A stretch of 64,000 nucleotides of DNA from Bacteroidota bacterium (lineage in GTDB: Bacteria > Bacteroidota > Bacteroidia > Chitinophagales > Saprospiraceae), in contig CAUJDW010000052.1 of the NCBI GenBank assembly GCA_963169455.1, forward strand, positions 48,985 to 112,984. Reading direction: 5' to 3'. Positions 17,659-26,848 of the stretch are shown here, in pieces. Position 1 is the first letter of the stretch. Every line of letters begins with the position of its first letter. Under the pieces are notes generated by a model, which saw only the letters and a list, made by a program, of their open reading frames with translations, had not been told where the DNA came from and did no database searches. A program made the position numbers and the translations under genes.

Positions 17659-18255
17659 ATGCCGATTATAAAATCTGAGGAAAACCAGATCGAAGTATTG
17701 CAGGATCTGGTCGACCACTACGAAGGAATACTTGGCCGGGTGGGGGAAGATATTTCCAGGGAAGGCCTGGCCAAAACGCCTGAAAGGGCGGCCAAAGCCA
17801 TTCAGTTCCTGACTGAGGGCTACCACCAGGATGCGGAAGCCATCCTGCGCTCGGCGATGTTCAGGGAAGAATACAGCGAGATGGTGCTGGTCAAGGACAT
17901 CGAACTGTACTCCCTTTGCGAGCATCACATGCTGCCCTTTTTCGGAAAGGCTCACATCGCCTACATCCCCAATGGTTATATCGTGGGGCTTAGCAAAATT
18001 CCGCGGGTGATCGACGTTTTTTCCAGGCGCCTTCAGGTGCAGGAACGCCTCACCGACCAGATACTGCGTTGCATCCAGGAAACCCTGAACCCTCTGGGCG
18101 TAGCGGTGGTCATCGAGGCCAGGCACATGTGCATGATGATGCGCGGCGTGCAGAAACAAAATTCGGTAACGACTACTTCCGCTTTCACCGGCGAATTCCA
18201 GAAGGTGGAAACCAGAAGTGAGTTCCTCAACCTGATCGGCTCCAAATTGCATTGA
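17659..18255 (+). CDS. folE: GTP cyclohydrolase I
   Basis: A 198-residue enzyme converting GTP to 7,8-dihydroneopterin triphosphate, the first step of folate or tetrahydropterin synthesis. The zinc site is visible as [21 protein letters not shown] (Cys and His) and [22 protein letters not shown] (second Cys). [11 protein letters not shown] and [23 protein letters not shown] are standard. Length matches the type I homodecamer enzyme. It is followed 69 bases later by fabD. Confidence 0.97.
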   Translation: MPIIKSEENQIEVLQDLVDHYEGILGRVGEDISREGLAKTPERAAKAIQFLTEGYHQDAEAILRSAMFREEYSEMVLVKDIELYSLCEHHMLPFFGKAHIAYIPNGYIVGLSKIPRVIDVFSRRLQVQERLTDQILRCIQETLNPLGVAVVIEARHMCMMMRGVQKQNSVTTTSAFTGEFQKVETRSEFLNLIGSKLH

Positions 18256-18324
18256 GGGTAGCCCGAGCCGGCTTTTCGAGGCTTAGGAAAAAAAATTAAA
18301 AATAACCACTAGTCATTTAAAAAC

Positions 18325-19203
18325 ATGAAGGCATACGTTTTTCCCGGGCAGGGTGCGCAGTTTGAAGGGATGGGCAAGGATCTGTACGAAAGCGCTCCTG
18401 CCGCAAGAGAATTAATGGAACAAGCCAACGATATCCTGGGGTTCCGCCTTACGGATGTCATGTTTGAAGGCAGCGCCGAAGACCTGAAACAAACCAGGAT
18501 CACGCAGCCGGCCATATTCCTGCACTCCCTTGCCAAAGCCCGGATAGCGGGCAGCGCATTTCAGCCCGACGCCGTCGCGGGGCATTCGCTGGGCGAGTTT
18601 TCGGCCCTGGCCGCGGCCGGCGCCCTCTCCTTCGAGGACGCACTGCGGCTAGTCTACAGCCGCGCGGTGGCGATGCAGAAGGCCTGCGAGGTGGTGGATA
18701 GCACCATGGCGGCCATTCTGGGGCTGGAAGACGAAGTCGTTGAACAGGCCTGCGCCGAAGTGGATGAAATGGTGGTGCCTGCCAACTACAACAGCCCCGG
18801 CCAATTGGTGATATCGGGCACTGTAAAAGGCATTGAAGCAGCGGTGGTTAAACTCCAGGAAGCCGGCGCCCGCCGCGCGGTCATTCTGCAGGTCGGCGGC
18901 GCATTCCATTCTCCTCTGATGCAGCCGGCCAAGGAAGAGCTGCAGGCGGCAATCGAGCAGGCCCGCTTCAGCGAGCCGTCCTGCCCCATCTATCAGAATG
19001 TAAACGCCCAGGCCGAACGCGACCCGGAAAAGATCAAGTTAAACCTCATCGAACAGCTCACCGCGCCCGTGCGCTGGACGCAGACGATGCTCAACATGAT
19101 CTCGGACGGCGTGTGCGAGTTCGTCGAAGTCGGCGGCACGGGCTCCACGCTGCAGGGGCTGGTCAAAAAGGTGGACCGCAAATTCCCGACCAGCGCCCTC
19201 TGA
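18325..19203 (+). CDS. fabD: Malonyl-CoA:ACP transacylase
   Basis: A 292-residue enzyme loading malonyl groups onto acyl carrier protein for fatty acid elongation. The start MKAYVFPGQGAQFEGMG is canonical, the nucleophile Ser88 lies in AGHSLGEF, and the partner His is in GGAFHSPLMQPA. The C-terminal TAPVRWTQTM and EVGGTGSTLQGLVKK are normal family features. Length is typical, with no fused domains, indicating primary metabolism and not a polyketide system. Confidence 0.96.
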   Translation: MKAYVFPGQGAQFEGMGKDLYESAPAARELMEQANDILGFRLTDVMFEGSAEDLKQTRITQPAIFLHSLAKARIAGSAFQPDAVAGHSLGEFSALAAAGALSFEDALRLVYSRAVAMQKACEVVDSTMAAILGLEDEVVEQACAEVDEMVVPANYNSPGQLVISGTVKGIEAAVVKLQEAGARRAVILQVGGAFHSPLMQPAKEELQAAIEQARFSEPSCPIYQNVNAQAERDPEKIKLNLIEQLTAPVRWTQTMLNMISDGVCEFVEVGGTGSTLQGLVKKVDRKFPTSAL

Positions 19204-19313
19204 GGCCCCGCTGGCCGGCATTCCGGCCCTGAATAATAATTCCCGGAGGGGTTGCATTTTTTGGGGGAAGGAAAGATATTTATCGTCCAATCCTCATCAT
19301 AAAAAAGAGTGAT

Positions 19314-19868
19314 ATGGTAGAAGAAGTCAGGGGTGGAAAGGTGCTGCTGGCGGAACCGTTCATGCTTGACCCCAATTTCAAAAGGACGGCGGTGCTGTTG
19401 TGCGAGCACAACAAAGAAGGAAGCCTTGGCTTTATTATGAACAAGCCACTGAATATGCGCATCGACGAACTGATCGAAGATTTTCCCGAGTTCGACGCGG
19501 AGGTTTTCTTCGGCGGCCCGGTGCAAACCGATACGGTTCACTATATCCATAATGTGGGCAACCTGCTGGAAGACAGCACTAAAGTCACCCATGGCGTTTA
19601 TCTGGGCGGAAATTTCGAAAAGCTCAAGTTTCTCATTTCTTCCCAGCTCATACAACCGGCCAATATCCGCTTTTTCCTGGGCTACTCGGGCTGGACGGAA
19701 GGGCAGCTCGGCGATGAAATAGCTTACGGGTCATGGGTAATGGTGGACATGGACGCCAACTACCTGTTCAAAACCAAACCCGATGACCTCTGGCGCCAGG
19801 CCATGCACAACAAGGGCGACGCCTATTCGGTTATCGCGGAAATGCCGGAAAGCTCCAACCTGAATTAA
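19314..19868 (+). CDS. YqgE/AlgH family protein
   Basis: A 184-residue member of the YqgE/AlgH family, a widespread single-domain fold with no established biochemistry. The N-terminal KVLLAEPFMLDPNFKRTAVLLCEHNKEGSLGFIMNKP and the later FFGGPVQTDTVHYIHN and RFFLGYSGWTEGQLGDEI match the family throughout. No signal peptide, so cytoplasmic. It sits alone between fabD and the convergent M23 peptidase. Confidence 0.92.
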   Translation: MVEEVRGGKVLLAEPFMLDPNFKRTAVLLCEHNKEGSLGFIMNKPLNMRIDELIEDFPEFDAEVFFGGPVQTDTVHYIHNVGNLLEDSTKVTHGVYLGGNFEKLKFLISSQLIQPANIRFFLGYSGWTEGQLGDEIAYGSWVMVDMDANYLFKTKPDDLWRQAMHNKGDAYSVIAEMPESSNLN

Positions 19869-20006
19869 GTTATACTCAAGGGCAACACGGGATAAGCCGC
19901 GGGGGGCTGAACGCGCCGGCAAAAACAAGGCGAACCGGCCCGTGGCTGGCCGGGCCCGGAAGCCCCCGGGATACACAAAACCCGTTGCTGTGTTCAGTTA
20001 TCTGTA

Positions 20007-21368
20007 TCAGGGGTTGCCCTGCTGCGCCGCTGCCGCCTTGCCCGCTTCAACTTCTTCCCCAACTGTCAACGCCCTGGCTTCCTGCATCTGCTGCAGGTAC
20101 TGGTCGCGCATGGCTTCGAAAGCAGGCATATCCTCCGCCGGCAGTGGTTTGGCCGGTGGGAATTTGAGGTTGAGGTGGTTGACCTGCTTTCCGTCTTTCC
20201 AGAAGCGGAAACAGACATGGGGGCCGGTGGCCAGCCCCGAGGAGCCTACGTAACCGATGACCTGCCCCTGCTTGACGTGAACGCCCGTGCGGATGCCCGG
20301 GGCGAACTTCTGCATGTGCAGGTATTGGGTCTGGTAGGAGCCGTCATGTTTGATCTTCACGAAGTTGCCGTTGCCGTTCGTGTAGGAGGCTTTTTCCACC
20401 ACGCCGTCGCCGACGGCATAGATCGGCGTGCCGTAAGGCGCGGCGTAGTCAGTGCCGAAGTGAGGGCGAACCCGCTTCAGGATGGGGTGGTAGCGGTTGA
20501 GGTTATAATAGGAGGAAATGCGCGAGAACTTCACCGGCGCCTTGAGGAAGCCTCGTTTCATGGGGCGCCCCTGCAGGTCGTAGTAACCGGCCTGCTTGCC
20601 GTTGTCAAAGTAAATGGCGTGGTATTCGTTGCTTCCGGTCTTGTAGTATGCGGCGTGGACAGCACCAATCCCTACGGCTTCTCCTTCGATGAATTTCTGC
20701 TCGTACACCAGCTTGAATTCATCACCCTTCTGCAGGTGGTGAAAATCGATGGACCACTGCAGAGCGTCTTCCATTTTATCCGCCAGGTCATAAGTCAGGC
20801 CCTGGCCAACGATGGCATTCCACAGCGAGGTCTCCAGCGAGCCGGCGGCCGTCTTTACCTCAGTAGTGACTTCCCTTTCCACCCGTTCAACTTTCATGCC
20901 TCCCTTCAGGTGAAAGACCAGGTATTCGTATACACTGGGCTCGTAGATCAGGAAATCCGCCGCCTGCAGGCTGTCTTTGGTGAGTATGGTGTAGGGTTTT
21001 CCTACGCGGAATTGCCGCACGTCGAACACGCCTGCCGAATTGCTGACGAGTTGCTGAATGGAGGGGTAGTCGACTTTTTGCTGGCTGAGAATATCGCCCA
21101 GCACCTGGCCGGGCTGTACGGTGCGTTCGAAAACCTGGAATGTATCGAGGGCGAAACCATATTTTATGGTCGGTACGATAACCGGGAATGCGCCCAGCTC
21201 GGCGGGTTTTTCGGAAGCCACCAGGGAAGCCTGCAGCTGCCCCTTGATGCCGGAACTATAGTAATAAAGCACTCCTGTGAGCAGTAGCCCGGACAGCCCG
21301 TATATACCGATTTTCAAATATTTCCGATTCCTGCTAAAGAACTTTGCAAGTGACTCTGGCAATTCCAC
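20007..21368 (-). CDS. M23 metallopeptidase (MepM-like murein endopeptidase)
   Basis: A 453-residue envelope peptidase cutting peptide cross-links in peptidoglycan. Residues 18-36 are one membrane anchor (IGIYGLSGLLLTGVLYYYS). A LysM/OapA-like region follows (VFERTVQPGQVLGDILSQQKV), then the M23 domain from about residue 300 with VRPHFGTDYAAPYGTPIYAVGDG (first zinc His and Asp) and YLHMQKFAPG. The usual final HxH zinc motif reads GPHVCFRF, with Cys at the second His position, a variant I believe is common in Bacteroidota. LysM and catalytic order are typical of cell-growth hydrolases. Confidence 0.9.
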   Translation of the reverse strand: MELPESLAKFFSRNRKYLKIGIYGLSGLLLTGVLYYYSSGIKGQLQASLVASEKPAELGAFPVIVPTIKYGFALDTFQVFERTVQPGQVLGDILSQQKVDYPSIQQLVSNSAGVFDVRQFRVGKPYTILTKDSLQAADFLIYEPSVYEYLVFHLKGGMKVERVEREVTTEVKTAAGSLETSLWNAIVGQGLTYDLADKMEDALQWSIDFHHLQKGDEFKLVYEQKFIEGEAVGIGAVHAAYYKTGSNEYHAIYFDNGKQAGYYDLQGRPMKRGFLKAPVKFSRISSYYNLNRYHPILKRVRPHFGTDYAAPYGTPIYAVGDGVVEKASYTNGNGNFVKIKHDGSYQTQYLHMQKFAPGIRTGVHVKQGQVIGYVGSSGLATGPHVCFRFWKDGKQVNHLNLKFPPAKPLPAEDMPAFEAMRDQYLQQMQEARALTVGEEVEAGKAAAAQQGNP

Positions 21369-21451
21369 AGTTTCTGGATTTGGTTAAACAATCGCGTTGA
21401 AAAGACTGTGCATGGGATCGCTTTTCTCTCTCTCTAAAATTGCCGTGCCTG

Positions 21452-21459
21452 CAAATATA
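21452..21459 (-). promoter_or_regulatory. -7 element of the M23 peptidase gene
   Basis: TATATTTG on the minus strand matches TAnnTTTG and lies 83 bases before the ATG. The 293-base divergent gap to purM also holds AT-rich runs but no structure resembling a known riboswitch. Confidence 0.35.
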
Positions 21460-21630
21460 GAATTGCCCGCCAATTACACCTAATGAAATTCGTTAAATCT
21501 CTGTTTTTTGAAACTTTTTTGGGATGATTTCTCAAAAAAGGCGCAATGCCTGCTGATCTTTTAAAAAAACCCCCCAGTCTTTTAAAACGCCCTAATGGCC
21601 GCCCGGGCGGGGCTTTCCTGAAATAATAGC

Positions 21631-21638
21631 TACCTTTG
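21631..21638 (+). promoter_or_regulatory. -7 element of purM
   Basis: TACCTTTG matches TAnnTTTG and lies 23 bases before the preferred ATG at 21662. Transcription starting shortly after it would nearly coincide with the alternative GTG at 21647, which argues against that start. Confidence 0.4.
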
Positions 21639-21661
21639 CAGCCTGAGTGAAAACCGAATAT

Positions 21662-22837
21662 ATGCCGGACCAGTCCAAATACGCAAAACGCGGTGTTTCC
21701 GCCACGAAAGAAGAAGTGCACGCCGCTATAAAAGGCCTCGATAAAGGGCTTTACCCGGAGGCTTTTTGCAAAATCCTGCCCGATATCGCCGCCGGAGATC
21801 CCGATTACTGCAACATCATGCATGCCGACACTGCCGGCACCAAGGGCAGCCTGGCATACCTCTACTGGAAAGAAACCGGCGACCTTTCCGTCTGGGAAGG
21901 CATCGCCCAGGACGCTATCGTGATGAACCTCGATGATATGGCCTGTGTCGGCTGCACGGACAATATCCTGCTGTCGTCCACTATTGGGCGGAACAAAAAC
22001 CTCATCCCGGGCGAGGTTATCAGCGAGATCATCAACGCCACTGTGCGCTTTGCAGAAACCATGGCGGGCTACGGGGTGCGCATCCATCTTGCCGGCGGGG
22101 AAACTGCCGATGTGGGTGACATCGTGCGCACGATCGATGTCGGCTATACGGCTTTTGCCCGCATGAGGCGCGCCAGCCTTGTCGTCAACAACATTCAGGC
22201 GGGAGACGTTATCGTCGGGCTGGCCTCCTTTGGGCAGGCCGTTTATGAAAACACATACAACGGAGGCATGGGCAGCAATGGGCTGACCTCCGCCCGCCAC
22301 GATGTCTTCGCCCACAGCTACGCCTCCATGTACCCGGAAAGCTACGACCCCAAAACGCCGGAGGAAGTAGTTTACACCGGCAGCAAAAACCTCACGGATC
22401 CTGTTGATGTGGGCGGGCAGCTGATACCGGCCGGCAAGCTCGTCCTGTCTCCGACGCGGACATACCTGCCGGTATTGAAGCAGATACTGGAGGAATTGCG
22501 CCCTCACATCCACGGGCTTATCCACAATACAGGCGGCGGGCAGGCGAAGGTTCTGAAATTCATCCGGGACAAGGCCGTTATCAAGGATAATCTGTTTCCT
22601 GTGCCGCCGCTGTTCCGGCTCATCCGGGAAGAATCCGGTACGGACTGGAATGAAATGTACCAGGTGTTCAACATGGGGCACCGCCTGGAGGTTTATCTTC
22701 CGGAAGCCCATGCCCGGCGGGTGGCCGAAATTGCAGGAGCGTTCGGAATCGAAGCCCGCATCGTGGGAAGGGTGGAGCAGGGGCAGGGCGCTTCCGTCCG
22801 GGTGGAAAGCCCCTACGGGCAATTTGTATACCAGTAA
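21662..22837 (+). CDS. purM: Phosphoribosylformylglycinamidine cyclo-ligase
   Basis: A 391-residue enzyme closing the imidazole ring of purines: FGAM + ATP gives AIR. The N-terminus SKYAKRGVSATKEEVHAAIKGLDKGL and the ATP/metal motif NIMHADTAGTKGSLAYLYWKETGD, followed by DAIVMNLDDMACVGCTDNILLSS, fit the long Bacteroidota form of PurM. VRIHLAGGETADVGDIVRTIDVG and HGLIHNTGGGQAKVLKF complete the domain. Catalytic acidic residues are retained, in contrast to the PurL-like protein at 28-30 kb. A GTG at 21647 is an alternative start. nth follows after 17 bases. Confidence 0.94.
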   Translation: MPDQSKYAKRGVSATKEEVHAAIKGLDKGLYPEAFCKILPDIAAGDPDYCNIMHADTAGTKGSLAYLYWKETGDLSVWEGIAQDAIVMNLDDMACVGCTDNILLSSTIGRNKNLIPGEVISEIINATVRFAETMAGYGVRIHLAGGETADVGDIVRTIDVGYTAFARMRRASLVVNNIQAGDVIVGLASFGQAVYENTYNGGMGSNGLTSARHDVFAHSYASMYPESYDPKTPEEVVYTGSKNLTDPVDVGGQLIPAGKLVLSPTRTYLPVLKQILEELRPHIHGLIHNTGGGQAKVLKFIRDKAVIKDNLFPVPPLFRLIREESGTDWNEMYQVFNMGHRLEVYLPEAHARRVAEIAGAFGIEARIVGRVEQGQGASVRVESPYGQFVYQ

Positions 22838-22854
22838 AAATCAGAAACGCACGC

Positions 22855-23499
22855 ATGAAACGCCTCAGCCGCAGGGAAAAAGCCGCCGCAATTGCCGGCA
22901 TTCTGGAAAGCCTGTATCCCGTCGTGCCCATTCCGCTGGAACACAAAGACCCTTTTACCCTGCTCGTGGCCGTGCTGCTCTCGGCCCAGTGCACCGACGA
23001 GCGGGTGAACAAGGTGACGCCTATCCTTTTCGGCATGGCCGGCAACCCCTATGAAATGGCCCGGCTTGGGGTGGAGGAAATACGGGAAGTGATCCGCCCC
23101 TGCGGGCTGGCGCCCCGGAAATCGCAGGCCATATCCGATTTGTCGCGCATCCTGATCGATAAACACGGCGGGCAGGTGCCCCAGGATTTCCAGGCGCTGG
23201 AAGCGCTGCCGGGAGTGGGCCACAAGACTGCTTCGGTGGTCATGTCTCAGGCCTTCGGGGAGCCGGCATTCCCGGTCGATACCCATATTCACCGGCTGGC
23301 CTACCGCTGGGGGCTCAGCACGGGAAAGAATGTGGAAAAAACCGAAGCCGACCTCAAAAGCCTCTTTCCACGGGAAAAGTGGAACAAGCTGCACCTGCAG
23401 ATCATTTATTTCGGGCGGCAATACTGCCCTGCCCGCGGCCACGACCCCCGGCAATGCCCCATCTGCAAAGACTACGGAAGGAAATCTCTGTTCGTATGA
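22855..23499 (+). CDS. nth: Endonuclease III-like DNA glycosylase/AP lyase
   Basis: A 214-residue base-excision repair enzyme removing oxidised pyrimidines. The helix-hairpin-helix is ALPGVGHKTASVV with catalytic Lys124, and the catalytic Asp is Asp142 in FPVDTHIHRLAYR. LLSAQCTDERVNKVT is the conserved N-terminal core. The C-terminal iron-sulfur region has only three cysteines (Cys191, Cys201, Cys204, spaced C-x9-C-x2-C) where classical endonuclease III has four in C-x6-C-x2-C-x5-C, so the cluster may be altered or absent. It is co-transcribed with purM. Confidence 0.92.
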   Translation: MKRLSRREKAAAIAGILESLYPVVPIPLEHKDPFTLLVAVLLSAQCTDERVNKVTPILFGMAGNPYEMARLGVEEIREVIRPCGLAPRKSQAISDLSRILIDKHGGQVPQDFQALEALPGVGHKTASVVMSQAFGEPAFPVDTHIHRLAYRWGLSTGKNVEKTEADLKSLFPREKWNKLHLQIIYFGRQYCPARGHDPRQCPICKDYGRKSLFV

Positions 23500-23500
23500 G

Positions 23501-26020
23501 TTAAAAAGGATAACCGAAGCCGAGGTTGAAGTTGATGATATCCACAGCCCTTAACCCTTCCCGCCTTTCATCTTCGCGGAAATCGCGGAACCAGTAATTT
23601 TTCCTGTTGTTGCCTCCTTCTTCGAAGGGGTAGGGCTGGGCGTGCCGGAGCTTGACGCCCATGTCCAGCCGGAGGATGAAGTAGGAAAAATCCAGCCTCA
23701 GCCCGAAGCCGCCGCCGATTGCTATCTGCCGGTAGAAAGGCTCGTTGGTGTAGGTAGAGGTGTTGCCGTCCGGATCTGTGCACTGGTAGCTTCTTTGGCG
23801 GAGCAGGAACTGCGACCCGCAGCGGCTGGTGTCACGGCCGAAGGTCCAGATATTGCCGGCATCGAGGAAAAAAGCGCCGTTGACCATCCAGAAAATATTG
23901 AAGCGGTATTCCAGGTTGGCTTCCAGGCTGAGGTCGCCGGTTTGATAGAGGCGGGTGTTGTTGCGGCGGTCCAGCGAAAGCGGGTCTTCATAGGCGCCCG
24001 GGCCCAGGCCACGGGGCGCCCAGGCCCTGATGCTGTTGGGCCCGCCGGCGAAAAATTGTTTGACGTAGGGCACATCGGAAGTGAAACCATAGGGGCGCGC
24101 CACCCCGATGGCAAAGCGCGCAGCCAGGCTGCGCTTGGGGGTGAACTGGTGGAACTGCCTCAGGTCCAGCTGAGTGCGCAGGTACTGGGAAAACTCCACC
24201 GTCTTGCCTGCCCGAAGACGCAGGGTGAAGGCGTCCTGCTCGCCGGTAAAGGCATTATAAAGCTTGTTGGCGCCCCACATCTCCGCCCCGGCCAGCTCCA
24301 GGTTGAAGCCAAGGTAGCTGGAATTGCCCCGGCTGTTGGGCCGGGCATTGTAAACGAAGTTGAGGTCCCGGAAAAGCAGGCTCACGAAGAGCTGATCCCC
24401 AAAGGAGCGCTCAAGGAAGTCGTTGATTTCCAGGATGTCTTTGAATTTCTCGAAGGTGATCGGGGCGAGGTAATCGATGCCGATATGGTTGAAGATCAGC
24501 CGCTGGTTGCTGTTGCGCTGGAAATCGAACCCGAAGGTGCCGTTAAAGAGGTTGTATTCGTAAAAATCGAGGATGAGCAGGTAGTTGTAGCTGGCGGAAA
24601 AGCGGGTGGCGGCTTTGTCGCGCACGCTGTTGTAGAAATCATCGCTCACGAAAAGGTTGTGCCGCCCGATGCGGGCGCGGTGCAAAAAACGCCAGATGCC
24701 GAGGTTGTCGACAAAACGGGGCAGGTACAGGTCCGTCTGCAGCCGCAGGTCGACGGTATTCCAGAAACGCCCTTCGCGGATGGCGCTCAGCGAAGGGTTG
24801 ACCTCTACGCCGGTGGAAAGGTCGGCGAGGAGTTGTTCGGCGCCTTTGAGCAGGTTGCGGTGGCGAAAGGACGGGCCCACCGTCAACCCGATGAGGTTGC
24901 CGGTTCCGGAAGCGTTGCGGTTGGCGTAGTTGAGCTCGAAATCCATGCCGAGCTCGATCCGTTTGTTCTGGGTAAGTTCGATGCGAAAGTCCAGCCGCCC
25001 GGGATTCTCGGGGTCTACTTCCTGTTTGATGCGCACAAAGCGGAACACGCCGAGGGCGGAGAGCTGCTGGTTGGTTTTGTCAAAATCAGCCTGCCGGTAT
25101 TTCTGGCCTTTTTTCAGGAATATGGACTCGAGTATAGCCTCCGGTTTGATCCGGAAACTGGGCCTGGGCGTTCGGAGCAGGATGCCGTTGGCCAGGGAAT
25201 CGTACAGGAGCGAATCGGTTTTTCCCGGGGTATAATCCATGTACACCGTGATGTCATCCACCAGATAAGCCCGGTGCGAGCTGTCTTCGGGAGGCAGGAG
25301 GACTTCCAGGTACAGCCTGGCGGCCTTGGCTTTGCGGGTGGTGTCCGCTTCCAGGGGGGCGATGTAGTTGGGAAAAAAATAGGCGTAGCCGTTATTGCGC
25401 AGGTAGTTCGATATCCGGTCTCTCTCGCGGTCGTAGAGCTTGCCATCGATGCCGGCGCCCGTTTTCAGGTAACTGTCCCCGGAGATGTCGTTGAGTATCC
25501 GGTTGATGACTGTATCCTGGCTGAAAAAGGCAACGCTGTCAATCGTGAACTGCTGGTTGGGCTTTGCGTAATAGGTGACGTATACTCTTTTCCGTTTTTG
25601 CCGCACGTAGATATCGGAAAAGGCCTCTGCGTTGAAATAGCCTTTGTACTGCATGTAGTAGCGCATCGACTCCACCGTGGCATCGGCCAGGGCGGGGTCG
25701 TAAATGGCGGGGGGCTCCCCGATGACCCTGCGCACCCATCTGTCAAACTTGGTCGTGTCTTCCGGGCCGGAGGCCTTAAAGTACAACCATTCCCTCGGGA
25801 TAAAGAAAAAGCGGCTGTTCTCCTTTTGTTTATACAGCAGCGACAGTTCGTACTTCAGGGCGCGCTTGCGGCCGATGTTGTCCTTCCCCTGCAGTTTGAT
25901 GCTGTTGCCCTCAAGCAGGTACTCTTCCCCTGCCAGGTATCGCACCGTATTGCAGGAAGACAGGAAGGCCAGGATGAAAATGGCTCCGATTATGTATTTT
26001 GCAGGGTAATTGAACCGCAT
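23501..26020 (-). CDS. tamL: TamL-like BamA/TamA-family outer membrane lipoprotein
   Basis: An 839-residue Omp85-type protein. The ATG at 26020 gives a lipoprotein signal (IIGAIFILAFLSSC) with Cys29 to be acylated, as in TamL of Bacteroidota. POTRA-like repeats fill residues 40-400 (RRVIGEPPAIYDPALADATVESMRYYMQYKGYFNAEAF, FTIDSVAFFSQDTVINRIL, KYRQADFDKTNQQLSALGVFRFVRI). The barrel follows, with FAGGPNSIRAWAPRGLGPGAY, the lid-loop region conserved in this superfamily, and a C-terminal strand ending NFNLGFGYPF. It should help fold or insert outer membrane components. The longer start at 26050 would overlap the divergent gene. Confidence 0.9.
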   Translation of the reverse strand: MRFNYPAKYIIGAIFILAFLSSCNTVRYLAGEEYLLEGNSIKLQGKDNIGRKRALKYELSLLYKQKENSRFFFIPREWLYFKASGPEDTTKFDRWVRRVIGEPPAIYDPALADATVESMRYYMQYKGYFNAEAFSDIYVRQKRKRVYVTYYAKPNQQFTIDSVAFFSQDTVINRILNDISGDSYLKTGAGIDGKLYDRERDRISNYLRNNGYAYFFPNYIAPLEADTTRKAKAARLYLEVLLPPEDSSHRAYLVDDITVYMDYTPGKTDSLLYDSLANGILLRTPRPSFRIKPEAILESIFLKKGQKYRQADFDKTNQQLSALGVFRFVRIKQEVDPENPGRLDFRIELTQNKRIELGMDFELNYANRNASGTGNLIGLTVGPSFRHRNLLKGAEQLLADLSTGVEVNPSLSAIREGRFWNTVDLRLQTDLYLPRFVDNLGIWRFLHRARIGRHNLFVSDDFYNSVRDKAATRFSASYNYLLILDFYEYNLFNGTFGFDFQRNSNQRLIFNHIGIDYLAPITFEKFKDILEINDFLERSFGDQLFVSLLFRDLNFVYNARPNSRGNSSYLGFNLELAGAEMWGANKLYNAFTGEQDAFTLRLRAGKTVEFSQYLRTQLDLRQFHQFTPKRSLAARFAIGVARPYGFTSDVPYVKQFFAGGPNSIRAWAPRGLGPGAYEDPLSLDRRNNTRLYQTGDLSLEANLEYRFNIFWMVNGAFFLDAGNIWTFGRDTSRCGSQFLLRQRSYQCTDPDGNTSTYTNEPFYRQIAIGGGFGLRLDFSYFILRLDMGVKLRHAQPYPFEEGGNNRKNYWFRDFREDERREGLRAVDIINFNLGFGYPF

Positions 26021-26037
26021 CGCAATTTCAGTTCCCA

Positions 26038-26799
26038 ATGGCGATTTCAAAAAGCACCATTAAGTATCTCAGATCCTTAAGCCTGAAAAAGTTTAGGCAA
26101 AAGTATAATAATTTCATTGTCGAAGGGGACAAAATGGCCCGCGAGTTGCTGACAGGGCAGCCCGGCAGGGTAGTGGCGCTCTACGCACTTGGCAGCTGGC
26201 TTGAACAGGCCGGCCGGGAACTGGCGCTGCCGAAAGAAAAGGCCTTCATCGTGGACGAGCAGGAACTGGCCAAAATTTCCAACCTCAGCACGCCCAACCA
26301 GGTGCTGGCGGTGGTGTCCATGCCCGAGGATCGGGTGGAGGAGGAGCCTCTGCGAAAGGGGCTGTCCCTCTTTCTCGATGGCATACAGGATCCCGGCAAT
26401 TTCGGCACTATCCTCCGCATTGCCGACTGGTTCGGCATTTCCTTTGTCCTCTGTTCGCCAACGTGCGTGGATCCCTATAACCCCAAAGCCATCCAGGCTT
26501 CAATGGGAGCCTTTCTGCGGGTGAAGGTCGTGGAACAAAGCCTGGAAAACTTATGCCTCCTGGCGCCCGGGCTTCCCGTTTACGGCGCCGTGATGGATGG
26601 GGAGAACGTGTTCCGGGCCAGCTTGTCGGCAGAAGGCATCATCGTCATCGGCAATGAAGGAAACGGCATTTCGGCCGCCGCCGCCGGATTGCTGAACAGG
26701 CGCATTGCGATTCCCGCCGCGGCCCATGGCGGGGCAGAGTCGCTGAACGCCGCCGTGGCCGCCGGCATTATCTGCGCCGTTTTCCGAAACCGCATGTAG
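26038..26799 (+). CDS. SpoU/TrmH-family RNA methyltransferase
   Basis: A 253-residue SPOUT enzyme methylating 2'-O positions of rRNA or tRNA. An N-terminal substrate-binding segment (STIKYLRSLSLKKFRQKYNNFIVEGDKMARELL) precedes the catalytic knot with its three motifs: DPGNFGTILRIADWFG, IVIGNEGNGIS and IPAAAHGGAESLNAAVAAGI. The target base cannot be deduced. Its start codon lies only 17 bases from that of divergent tamL, so the two promoters must sit within each other's coding or leader DNA. Confidence 0.93.
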   Translation: MAISKSTIKYLRSLSLKKFRQKYNNFIVEGDKMARELLTGQPGRVVALYALGSWLEQAGRELALPKEKAFIVDEQELAKISNLSTPNQVLAVVSMPEDRVEEEPLRKGLSLFLDGIQDPGNFGTILRIADWFGISFVLCSPTCVDPYNPKAIQASMGAFLRVKVVEQSLENLCLLAPGLPVYGAVMDGENVFRASLSAEGIIVIGNEGNGISAAAAGLLNRRIAIPAAAHGGAESLNAAVAAGIICAVFRNRM

Positions 26800-26848
26800 C
26801 GGGCCTGAGAAAAGGTAATAGGCCCACCCTTGATGGGCGGGCCGCTTC

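Noticed and set aside
20175..21287. A 370-codon open frame opposite the M23 peptidase
   Set aside because: Antisense shadow; the minus-strand frame carries LysM and M23 motifs.
21369..21661. Purine riboswitch upstream of purM
   Set aside because: No three-way-junction pattern with conserved loops could be found; only a -7 promoter element is visible.
23642..26080. An 812-codon open frame on the plus strand opposite tamL
   Set aside because: Antisense shadow of a GC-rich gene; it has no domain features, while tamL on the minus strand has a lipobox, POTRA repeats and barrel strands.
26821..26843. Hairpin between the SpoU and TlpA-like genes as a terminator
   Set aside because: GGCCCACCC pairs with GGGCGGGCC across a short loop, but there is no T run on either side, so I did not list it.
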